64,000 nt of DNA, taken from contig NC_045140.1 of the NCBI RefSeq assembly GCF_008831285.2, forward strand, positions 3,637,528 through 3,701,527, in the 5' to 3' direction. The translations under genes were made by a program, and so were the position numbers. The notes below the pieces were generated by a model, which saw only the letters and a list, made by a program, of their open reading frames with translations, did not search any database and was not told where the DNA came from. Position 1 is the first letter of the stretch. Each line of letters opens with the position of its first letter. This DNA comes from Nymphaea colorata (Eukaryota > Streptophyta > Magnoliopsida > Nymphaeales > Nymphaeaceae). Positions 37,080 through 58,200 of the stretch are shown here, piece after piece.

Positions 37080-38640
37080 ATAGAAAATTGTAACAATTTG
37101 ACATTATTTACATCAGGATTGCGCCTTAAATGTTTAAAAATCTGAAAACTTCGATGGTGGTGACTGTAATGCCAAAACCATCATGCAGGGACTTTCTTGG
37201 TCGATTCCTCCGCTTAGAGAGGAATTCCTTCGCATCTATTCCTTCAACCAGGCTCAGGTAATAAACGCCAGAGAATCTGCAACAATGATCTGCTGAACAG
37301 ACACTAACTGATAGCTTCTGCCTTCCTGCAGTCACCACATTCATTGTCTCCACAACCACCAAAAAACTCATGGAAGGATGGCCTGGGATGAGGTCTAACC
37401 CCAGCAATCATCCACATAGAAATCTCTTCTCTTACATTCCTTCCCCATGCAGAATTACAGATCAAATTTTTCATGTCATCCCATAATCTGCTACAAATAC
37501 CTGCTGCACCCATCCCTTTACCATTATGATGTTCCTCATTAGTCATTACTATTCTTCCATAAAACCCAAATAGCCATAGGACAAGACATTTTCCAGCAGC
37601 TTCTTCTCAACCATTAGTTTTTATCTCCCTCTTCCACCACCAATTCCACATGTCTGCAACTGAATTTCCCATCATAATTTCACAATCAAACCTTGCAGTT
37701 AAAGAATTCAAGGCAGTCTTTGCAGTTCTGCACTGTAAGGAAATATCTGTACTGGACTCAGCTTCTTGCTTACAGACTGTGCACCTACTAGCAAGTGAGA
37801 CCATATTTTATGGAGTCTGTCAAGGGTGAGTGGCTTCCTCCCACTGCTACAATCTCTATTTGGCTCGCGGGTTGCTGTCATTCAACCAGATGTTTCTATA
37901 ATCTTGATTAACCACACTGCATCCACGCAAACGACGACAAATGTCAGGCCTTTTCATTCCTGAAAAACTGATGTTTCCCCACCACAGAGGATCCTGACCA
38001 GCATTATGCTCCGTACTGAAACCAGGACATGTCTGATCCTTGGAGAGGATGAAACTGATTCAGCAGATTGATGAAACTTGATCACCATTTGTTTCACTGA
38101 TAGCCCAAACAATACCTCTGCATCTATCATAATCTTCTGCAGGAAGAAGATAAGAAACAATGTCCCAACCCCAAATTTCAGTGCAAAATCTTACTTTTTC
38201 ACTGTTACCCAATCTCCAGTGACAAGATGACTAACTTCTTTCCAGCCCCAGAAGATTCCTTTCCAAGACCAGGAAGATTCAGGCTTCACCTTGTGATACC
38301 AGACTACTTTTACTAAGATATTTATTTCTAGTAAAAGTGGCCCAAACTGAATCTGATAGTCTCACCTGAAATGCTAAATATATAAGGTGGGGTCTATTGA
38401 AATCATTCAAGTTGATGAGGCCCTCACCACTTGCATTAGTAGGGCTACACAACAATTGCCAGTGAATTAAGTGATTTTTCCTGCAATTATCATCTTCTTC
38501 CCATGCAAAATTGCCATAATCTCTTGGTAATCTTCTAATCACATTACTTGGCAATTTCATTGACATCATCCAGTAGCCAATCACATGACTCACTACATAT
38601 GAACAGTTGCCTTCAGTCAACATCTAGCTCATCAGGTATA
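37080..38640 (-). mobile_element. Decayed non-LTR (LINE) retrotransposon, C-terminal part of ORF2
   Basis: Read on the minus strand through several frames. From 38623: LPSNVIRRLPRDYGNFAWE, then LIHWQLLCSPTNASGEGLIN and FNRPHLIYLAFQVRLSDSVW (the end of a plant LINE reverse transcriptase). Next, near 38280-38170, SSWSWKGIFWGWKEV (typical of the stretch before the zinc finger). Then 37804-37607 with SLASRCTVCKQEAESSTD and WWWKREI (zf-RVT-like). Stops and frameshifts make it non-functional. The N-terminal half and the endonuclease are absent. Confidence 0.75.
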
Positions 38641-40416
38641 TTCTTGATACACCTTACTGAATTTAATTCAGCCTAACAAATCACTAACATGTCATCAGCA
38701 TAAAAGAACCAAAGAAGCCATACAGGAAGTCATTAGCTTGGTGGGTTTTTTTTTTTTCAATGTTCTACTACCTCATGAGCAAAAATTTCTGAAATTCCCC
38801 TTCCATTTTTGTTTTCATGAGGGGTGTATATTTGTTGCGTGCACGCAACTCGATTTGTCTTGAAATAATGTCTGTGTTGGAATCGATTTTGGCCTGTGTA
38901 AGCAAGCCTTTTCCTAAACTTTCAATATTTTTGAACTGAAAAGCCGTTTGTTTTCCTAATAATTTGATGTTTCCATGTAGATCCGGATACACTGTTGTCT
39001 TTGTATCTGTTCTCACTTTATTTTTGTTTAAATTTTGGATTTTGATTGCGAATCTGCTGATGTTGTATTCTGAGCTTTCATGTCATGCAACTCAAGAAGA
39101 TATTATAGATTATATATCCTCGGGTTGGTTCCCCCTTTGTGTTCTAGAACCCACACTTGGGTAATTCTTCAATCATGTAGATTAATTCGTTACGATCCGT
39201 TTCAGTTGGGATTAATGTCCATATCGCTTAATTGTGAATGTCCATTGCAATACTGAGCTTGCAGTCAGATTTTTAGTTTTCACATGTTCCAAAACGATGG
39301 TGGCCTCAAATGAGGTTCCTATTAGAAAATCATTGCAAAAACTGGGCAACTCCTAGTAGGAAATTGCAAAATACAAACTGCTCATCATTAGAATTACAAG
39401 CAAAATAGCTGCGCTAGATGGGAAATTTTCAAGATATCGCGTTTTACATGTGGCATTTTAAGAAGATGTATTGAAGAAGTGTATTTGAATTGCTGGTTGA
39501 GATGGGTTTGAATGTTTCAACTGCAAGCGTTAGGTGAAGCTATACCGGTTGATGGGTATTAGTGATGAAATTTTAAAATTTTAAAGGGTGCCAAATTGTT
39601 AATGAAAACATTTTTCTCAAATATCAACATGAACATAGCAAACTTTGTTTTGGACTGTGTGGGCAATTGTCCACACATGCTTTCGCCCCTGTCGGAAATT
39701 GCAATGCTTTATATAAAAAAAGCATGCATGAGGTCCCTCCCAAAGAATTTTGGAGAAAATGAGGATATGCAGAGCAAAGGCAAGGGGATCTGGCAGGCTT
39801 CGGCCATCCTTTGGATTTAAAAAATATAAAAAAAAATTATATGTACATTTAAAAATTTTAATTTAACGAATACGAAACATTTGAAAATTTCTATTTTGGT
39901 CCATGTTAAAATTAGATAATCATGGAAGAATAATAAGAAAATATGAAAAAATGATTCTAAAAACTAAAATAATGGTAACTACCTGAATCTACTGGTCAAT
40001 TCGATCCTTTTAGTCCGACGCGAACGAATTTTCCTACACTTCGAAACACGTAGATCGTAGAGGGAACGGGTCAGGCAACAAAATTAAGCTGGAGAGGTGG
40101 AATTGAAGGGGAAGAAGAGGAAGAAAGGTAGCTGCAGCCTGCAGGAAATGAAGGGCGGAGGAACTGGTAAGAAAGTTGGGTGGCGTTTGCAGGAGAGAGG
40201 AGTAGATGCCTACCCAAACCTTTGCGAGGCGGAAGACGAGGATGGGAAGAAGGGACAGTAAAGTGCATGTATATATGCTTGGTGGGGAGGACAAAGAGCT
40301 CCACTGTCGCAGAAGAAATTAGCCAACGCCTTTACAGACAGAATGAGATCTATGTAATCTCCTGTTTCTCAGATCTCTCTCTCTCTCTCTCTCTGATCTC
40401 TCTCTTGAAGCCATTA
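38641..40416. other. Intergenic region upstream of the SCPL gene
   Basis: Contains a palindrome-bearing repeat (39590-39900), AT-rich DNA and, before the start codon, a TATA-like TATATAT at about 40269-40275 and a CT microsatellite (40373-40395) that is likely 5' leader. The TATA assignment is by position only. Confidence 0.5.
39656..39677. repeat. Near-perfect palindrome (repeat family copy 1)
   Basis: TGTGTGGGCAATTGTCC followed by ACACA: one mismatched pair away from a perfect palindrome. The same core recurs at 40701-40724 (perfect) and 49479-49496 (decayed). Confidence 0.8.
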
Positions 40417-49757
<9,341 letters not shown>

Positions 49758-52261
49758 CCACTTCTCTCTTAAGCGGAAGCCTCTTTAATCACCTCTCGCT
49801 CTCTCTCTCTGGTGATTATTGTCTTTTTTGCAAGGCAAATTTTCGCCTATGCAATAATATTTTTATGTGCATTTTTCTGCACGAGTTCGCTATTATTTAT
49901 TAGACAGAACGCTGCTGGAGATGCTCTGATGTAATGCATGAAACATTGCAGCATTTTTGTGGTTTTCAGAATTCTCTTTCCGGATTTTTGCATTCAGTCA
50001 TGGTCAGCATGCCTGAACATAGAATCCAGACTTTTCATTTCTCTGCACCTTTCACCAGTATTTGATGGTGAATTTGTTAATGAAGTTCGATTAATTTCAA
50101 GGTAAAACAAATTCAAAGGGAAAAGTTCTATAAGTTTGTTATTTGATTGTTCTATATATCACTAATCCAACGTTCCTTCTATGAGTGAAGCTATTGTCCA
50201 GTACAAATGGATGTGAATCTGTTGGGCCTCTTTAAAAAAAAAAAAGAATGATAGTGTTTTTCCACGTTTCTTCCCTAGTCTAATATTAAATTCTATAGAC
50301 CACCACATTTCAGCAAATCAAATGAGAAAGGAAAAAAGAAAATGACATATTTCTGTTGTCGAGAAGGACAAATAAAAAACCAAATGTCCTAAATTAAAGA
50401 GATTTGAATGACGCATGAGGCATTGTCGACATCATGAATGAAGAAAACAATAATGCATCATCAACATTGGATATTGACAAATTGGTAAATGTGCTTTAAT
50501 CAAAGCTCTTGGATACCCTTCAACGTTTTCTAAAAGGAGGAAATACTCCAACAATGGGAGCTATGGTGGCATCCACCTCATCAAGCAAGTAGTTTTGAAT
50601 TCTAGATCCGAGGGCATCTTCATATGACCCCTATTGGCTCCATACTTATGGAATGCACCAAAGAAAAGTCTTGTCATATTGTTCAAGTCTCCTATGGAAC
50701 TCTACTTTCAAGTGAGTTTGTGGGAAACATTGACAAGAAATTTGATTCAAAAGTTTTTAAAGTTTCAAAAGTAAAATATATTCCAAAACTCAACTTAAAC
50801 CTTTTATCTATATCTCAAATATTTGATCATGGTTGTGATACAATTTTCTCACAATTATTTGGATCTTCCCAAGCCATCTTGTAATTTTGTCAAGAAAAGT
50901 GGTGTTAGCCTATGGGTCAAAAGATTGACACTCAAATTTTGGAAGGATGTTATGTATCCCCCTTTTTTGGAAAACATATGCATTGAAATCATGTGATAAT
51001 TGTGTGAAGGCAAAAATGAAATTCTTACTGTTTGATAACAGAATTATTGTCTTGCAAACTCCATTTGAATTGGTGCATTCGGAGATATAGGGACATGCTC
51101 CCGTCTTGTCTAAAGTTAGTTTTACTTACTATGTGATTTGCATTGATGACTATTCTAAATATACTTGGATTTGTTTTTCGAACACAAGTCTGAAGTTTCA
51201 TTTTACTTCAAAAGCCTCTACAGTATGATCTAGACCCAATTTAACCTCAATGTTAGAATCCTCACGAGTGATTTGTGGGGAGAATATCTTTCAAATGATT
51301 TTAAAGACTTTCTAAATGACAAGTGGCTCACAATTCCAAATTAAGTAGACACCAGTTTAACCTGCAAATAAGGCACTCTAACCACTAGCTGTTGTTAGTC
51401 CAAATGAATCTTCGATTTCCATCATCAACTACTTAAGCCTACAATTGGAGAGAAAGCTGGTGAAAGCCGAACATGAAGCAAAGATTTTGAGCTTCTCCCA
51501 GATTTTGAGCTTCTCAAAGATTTCAATAATGGCTTGGATGGAGGCTTGCAACAACCTTGGGAAGACCTAGTGGTGCATTTCAATAAAATTCAAAACTTGT
51601 TAACAGGTAGAACCTGATTCGAGATTTTTCATAATCATAACCAACAATTCTCTTTTTCAAAATTTCAACAGGAACTTGAAAACGTAGACAGTTGTACCCT
51701 TACTGGTGGTATGAAGCCCCTTTTGTGGTGGTACCCAGGCTCTCATGAACTATACTGATACGCTCCTGAAAGCTAATTAATCTCCATCAATTAGCCTGCT
51801 AATTACCGTAGGTAGTGCCCTTATTATTCTAAATTGAGATCATCGGCACCCGACATAATTGCAGGTGCAATACAACCATCTATTCCGCCTGTCAATTTTG
51901 GCTTGCCAAACCGACAAACATGCTCCTACTCATGCATTATCAACTCATCACAAAAACTCCCCGTTTCTGTTTCACATAGGGTGCTGGAGATACGATAATT
52001 AGGGAAATGAGACCGCAGGTAGCAGTTGAACCAATGATGAAGTTGGAACAAATTATTATGCCTCAGTTATTACATTCATATCCAAATAATAAGCTGTACA
52101 AGAAAAAAATTTAATATACAACCTGCGATTAGGCATTCTCAAGAGCGACACAAAAACAACATTTCCTTCAACATTCACCTCAGTGATAGAAAGCTAGAGT
52201 CGACATCAACTACACCAAATCAACAGAAAAATAGCCAGCACAGAAATTATACGTGCTACTA
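49758..52261. other. SCPL/CSK convergent intergenic region
   Basis: SCPL 3' UTR (with a short CT tract at 49797-49810), a dead copia element (50290-51350), and 51350-52260 with no recognised gene. The CSK 3' UTR, read on the minus strand, ends somewhere below 52262. Confidence 0.65.
50290..51350 (+). mobile_element. Decayed Ty1-copia retrotransposon (gag knuckle to integrase)
   Basis: Read across frames on +: a degenerate zinc knuckle near 50342-50400; a protease-like ILDPRASS near 50600 where ILDSGAS is expected, then HMTPIGSI; VKYIPKLNLNLLSISQIFDHG (50766-50830), typical of the pre-integrase region; CVKAKMKF; then FELVHSEI and APVLSKVSFTYYVICIDDYS with KYTWICF (about 51070-51175), the start of the integrase core; and EYLSNDFKDFL near 51283. 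Multiple stops and frameshifts, and loss of the active-site Asp-Ser-Gly, make it dead. No LTRs or reverse transcriptase found. Confidence 0.82.
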
Positions 52262-55200
52262 CTATTGCTTCTGATTTTCTGACGGAGAAGAATCAATCAC
52301 CTCTGAACGAAGAGCAGGCAGCCAAAGTTCCACTCTTGTGCCACCTGCTCCAAGCGATGTATTGTGGAGATGAGGAGAAATAATCCGAACTACACATCCA
52401 TAGCTCTCCAATATTTCACGAGCAACTGTCAATCCAGCAACAAAGTTCCATGTCATGCTGTCCTCTACCATCCCTTGTGATGAGAGCTCCGCTCCAAATG
52501 GCGCCAAAGAGTACATTTGTGTCTGTGATAATAATTAGGAAAGAAAAAGGCAACCCAGCATGACAAGTAAGAAAATTGTTAACACAGTAGAATAAAGGAA
52601 CAAAATTCAACTAATTTTGTGCAATCTTCCAAGAATTAACACTGAACAAGGCAAGCATGTCAATACAGTAGTTTAAAGGAACATGATTCATCTAATTCTG
52701 TGCAATCTTTCTTGAATGACAGTAACATGCTCAGGACCTTATTTCCTTTCTTTTTTTTTTCACTCTTCTTGAAGCTTTTCCAAAGTTCAACAGCGAAGCA
52801 TGGCACGTATTATACCCAAAAGAAGAATACAATGACGAAGAAGGAAACAGCAAGGGGAGCAGAAGGAAAAGCCCTCCACATGAAACCATCAGAATGTGCT
52901 CTACCACTACTGCAACTTTCACACTTCTCGAAACTTGAATAAAATGACTTTTTAGAAACATGTACAAGTTTTGGTGGTATAAGAAAAATGTGTTAATTTA
53001 GGATTCTTTCATTAACCACCTGTTTCAGTGTTTTGCATGTAATTTAGGTGGTTAAATGAAAGAAATTTGAACTTCAATGTGCTTTAACCAAACCTCAACA
53101 TGTTTTCGAAAAAATTTCTCAAATAAACACTGTAAAGCATTCTGACATGGATAGAGTCCATGTTTCATGGGAGAATAATTTACCATGTACTGCATATCAG
53201 GCCCGTCATCATCAACTACTATAAGAGCCCCGCCTCCAGGTGCCTCAACAGAAAAAATTTCCACCTTGCCACCAACATGTGTTCGTAAAAGTGCACCATC
53301 TATCAAGTTGCTCAGTGCCTGTCTCAAAGCAGCTTCTTCGACTGCAGCCTCCAGTGGAGCATTGAATTGTTTTACTTTAAGCGATCGCTGCTGCTTGTGG
53401 GCTAAAGGTTGTGCAACTCCCACTAACTCCGACAGGACATTTGACACATTGCACGGTCTTCCTGACATGAAAATTGGGTATTTGTAATCATTTATGGAAA
53501 TTAACAATGCAGAAACAGCACATTTTTCTCAACATCGCAGAAATTATCTCACAACAATAATCAACACATTATTAGTCTATCATTAGTGACAATCTAAACG
53601 AGCCCAAAGCAACAACGTGAGAAGACATTCATATGGTATAGATGGTCAACCAATCTCACACTGGACAACAAAGAACTTACTAGTGCTTGATAATAAAACT
53701 TCTGCCTATATTAACTATGAGCTATCTTGATTGATTTTGTGTTTTAGCTTTTTATACTTTAGAACCTAGATATTGTAGTTGATTTTCTGAACTTAGGTAA
53801 GCAATTAGATGATCCACTACAACTTGAGCAGTATATTCACATCAATGTAATCAATATGATGCAACAGATTTGAGTAGAAATCTCCTAGCCCATGATTTAT
53901 TTTTAGATTCTTATAACTCCCATTCTACATTGAAAAATACATGACCTCTTTGCCCATTTAATAATTAATACATTCATTTACACATGAAAATCATGCCTGT
54001 GAGGTTAGTTTCATGCGTAAAAGCATCTGCAAGTATGAATTTCGGCTAGAGAAGATAGTAGTGGTGCATTGGTATATACACCCACGTTGGCCCAAAAAAG
54101 GTAGATAGTGCATAGAATGCAAGGCTGATGCCAAGACAGACCAGTTCCAAACTCACATGGAATGTGCCGTTTTGGGAGCTTCACCCATGTGTACGGCTAC
54201 AGTTGTGGATGCTTCTTGGTTGTGGCAGTCCTCAACCAAAAGAATAGTAATAATAATAATAATGGGAGGAGGAGGACATGTCTAAGTTGCAGCAGAAGAA
54301 GATGCAGACACACGGCAGTTAGGGTTTCAATAAAATCCTTTTCGTTTCAACTTTCAACCATTTCTTTTACATCATTTTCAAAAAGAGACACATTTTACAA
54401 TGTTTCCTTAACTTTTTACTTATGTCACATAGGTACGGGTATGGGTGCCTGTACAGGTACGAGTACAGACCATTTTCAAAAAACTTGAGTGTGGGGTTAC
54501 CACCGTGCGTGTATATATATATATATATATAATAAAAAAGAAACTTACTAAGAAATGATAAACAAGTAAACATCTATGACAAGTAAACAACATAGAACAT
54601 ATATATCAACATAAACAAGTAAACAACATAGAAAACATATATTAACATAAACAAGTAAACAACATAGAAGATATATACCAACGGTTCTTGCAGCAGTGTA
54701 TTTAGGAAACCCATAAAAAACTTTAAGCATATGGACAAAATACATATCAAACTCAAAGTCATCTGCTGCACACATTGCCAAGTCGCAATGGGATGAGGAA
54801 AATCATCTACCAAAAAACTGAGCTGCCCCTTAGACAGTCAAATATGAACAGACTCAGCATTGTGGAACTGGAATCTAAGTGCTAAATGCTGAAATGGAAT
54901 GAGTCAGTTACATAAAATAACATAGGAGCATGCATAGACGCAAGGTTATCTGAAAAAAAAAATGCTTGCATATAAATGTAAAAGAGAAAAGACAGACAAT
55001 ATGATTTTTGAAGAAAAAAAAGAAGAATAGATGATGCAGGTCATAGAAGAAGGACAGATGATTCTAAACCTGCCGCCGAAAGTAAACGGATAGACTGCTG
55101 GACGATGGGAGACTGCCAGAAAAAAAAAAAAAAAAAGAAAGAAGCTTTGATATGAAGCTTCAACAAAAATGCCCAAATCAGTCAATGGAGAAGTCGTTGA

Positions 55201-58200
55201 ACAACAGCAGTTGCGTCGCCCTTTCCTGGAGACATTGCCTCTTGCCGAAAACTGCTGGAAACCAGTCGACGGAGCAGCTAACGTCATCGGAGAACTCCAC
55301 ATGTGTAGTTGTTGTGGGTAATATTTAAAGCCCTTGACAGAATTCAAGGGTTCTGGTTTTGTTTAAAAGTTTTTTTTTAAAAAAAGCCCTCATTTAAAGA
55401 TGGTTTTGGACGTAGTCAACTTTGACCGTATCAGATCCATAACCAAGTACATTGACCATACCCGTTATGGTCAACCACATACCCGAGCCACACCCAAATG
55501 CATACTCGTACCCGTACCAGTATCGTACCGGTACGGTATGACCGTATGGGCCATGTGACAGAACTTTTACCTTCTTGTTTTTGCAGTTATTTTCTATCAC
55601 AGCAAGGGGCTTATTTTACAAATACAAGCACATCATATTGCTGCACCATGTCGCACCTGGACTTGCAACCTGCAGTGATGTGACAGCCCAGTTCATTGTC
55701 CATCTCAAGAAATAACAGTAGCTTTTTCATCACTCAGCCTTCTGTCTGTTTCCCACTTGAAAAAGACAATTAGTGAGAGTGAGAAATTCTCCTACAATTG
55801 CTTCATTTGAGTTCCCTTCTTATTTCTTATATACTCTAATTTCCTTTCTCTAACACTAAACTGCCGTATAAATATGAATTAGATAATGACAAATTCAGTG
55901 CATATTTTGGCAATAAATATGAAAGTGGTCTCAGTTAGTGACAATAACAAGATGATCTGTAATCATTAAGCTTCTCTGTTGCACATAATGGGCAACCACA
56001 TAGGTGATAATTGAACACATATTTCAAACCTGATAATATGCTGTGCTACAAGAGCAATAGGTGGCATAGGAATCTCCAAATCTTTTGCTTCTAAATCATG
56101 TGAGCTGAGATCTATGTATGTGTCACTCCTGTGGATATTTCCCGTAGTTGTATCTCCTGGAAGGATTTCTGTATGCATAAGATTTCCGTAGCTTGACTGG
56201 AGTCTTTTTTGCATTTTCTTCAAATTATCCTCATTGTGTCTCACTATATTTGCCTGATCATACAAGTTAGTTTAACAGGTCAGAGATTTAGCGTTAAAAA
56301 GCATGAAAATTCGACTAATTTTACCAGCTATACACTTGAATGAAAGACGTGTGTAACCAAATCTCTGTATTTCGTCCAATGTAGCCTTTTTCTCATATAA
56401 ATTAAAAAAGTGTTCCAGTAGCCCAACAAAAACTTGTGCTTGTTAGTGTCTTTTATCTCATTTTACTTTTGACATTTTATATGCAATTCTTTCTCTGTTT
56501 AAAGTTGTTCTCCTTTTTGTTTGAACTTTAAAGTTATTTGCCGAATTCAAACTTATTTATGGAAACCCACCATAGTCACAAATAGCGTTTCGGAGTTTTA
56601 AACAGTGAAGTTTTTCTTGGGTATAATACCGCGAGATTGAAAAAAATGGGAAAAAAAGAAAATTAAAAAAAAAAACAAAAAATGGGAAAAATAGAATAAG
56701 TGAGAAACTAATAACATAAACATCAAAAGATAAGCAAATTTGCAACAAATCAAAAATAGAAAATGAAAAAAAACTTTTTGGCATTAAAAATGTAAAAAAT
56801 GAAAAAAGTAAAAAAAACACATTTTTTCGTTTTAAACGTTTTTTTTTTAAATAGCTTTCCTTTTAGTTTTAAACGGAATTTTAATTTAAGTTACACAAAT
56901 GGCAACAGCAATCAAATGGAACATATTGTAGTACCAGGCCAAAGACTGTACCAAGATGGAACGAAATGACCTTTGTTATACGTAGAAATATACAGTTACA
57001 TAGCATGACCGCAGACACATGCAAGTTGTAGACGTACCTTTGTAAGATAGACAGCATTCTGAAGCTCATGCAAATTATTTTTCATTTGATCACCTTGCAC
57101 AAGTATATCTTCAGCAATATCATATGAAATCTGAGAAAAGCAACTGAAGCGGCTAAGTTACTAGGAAACCGATGCTGAGAAGAAATCAAACATTTGTTCT
57201 TTGTTTAAAGATGCATGGGATGCTACATCACATGGAGGCAAGTTGTGCATGCGACATTTTCAAAAAGAACATTGGGTGCAAGTACAGGAAAAGTGAATGT
57301 GAGTATAAGTTTCTGTCAACTGTAAAAGACACATTTCTTTAAGATGCAAAACATGTTTACATAACTTGTAATCTTTATAGATCATCAAAAAAGATAAAGT
57401 TCTATAAGTTGTAAAGCTCTTTTCTGTAAATTATTAAAAAGAAGGTCTAAAAGTAAACAGGGTCCCTCTCCCCGTACGTGCTATACCACCGCTGGGTAAG
57501 TTACCTTCCCTCCTCCTCCTCCTCATTTTCGCTGTTGCCACACCCAAAGGAGCACCTGTCCCACATGCTGATGTGGGTGCAGCAGGGTAGATGACGGACA
57601 TATGCAACATAGATGGGTCTTCAAACTTCAAACACATGGATGGACTACCAGAAAATAATGTTCTAAATCATGTTCAAGAATCTTTAGCTTGGACATATGT
57701 CTTACTCCTAGCCAAAAATTTGAGTATGGAGATTAGTGTCTCCATCCTTGCATACATCAGCACTTATTGTTTATGGTCAAAATAACCATGTATATATTCA
57801 GGTTCTTGACCAGAAAACATCCCCGATCATCTCAGGTTGAAATGTTGGCTGAATTAATGGAGAAAATCAAATAAGTACAGGAAATTGAGGTCAGAACATA
57901 AAATTGCATAATGCATATTCTAGATATTGATTTTTTTTTTCTTTAAGAATCACAATTTTCTTTAAGTTCTTTGCACATATTTCCATATTAACAATAGGAT
58001 AACTAAGAAACAGAGGAAGACCTGACAGGTTGGATCTTATGAACAAAAGGCATAATTTGAAGCAATATACCATACTGCCAGCATATAGGCGTAGCCTGTG
58101 ACATCACATTATGAACAGGAGGGTTCAATCTCAAGCTACATTTGGATTCGAAACAGAATGTCACACAGATATGCAACCAGACAATACGAAGCACATCTCA

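Larger units (their letters stand above)
53458..56029 (-). other. CSK intron 7 (2.6 kb) with repeats
   Basis: It contains the inverted dispersed-repeat copy (54421-54532), a 36-bp tandem repeat (54581-54682) and a GTACCCGTACC-rich segment (55395-55560). The ORFs here (for example 54946-55347 minus) show no family motif. Confidence 0.75.

Noticed and set aside
53458-53470. Acceptor CAG at 53463-53461 for CSK exon 8
   Set aside because: Using it shifts the frame against exon 7. The AAG acceptor at 53460-53458 restores Arg-Pro-Cys and the family reading.
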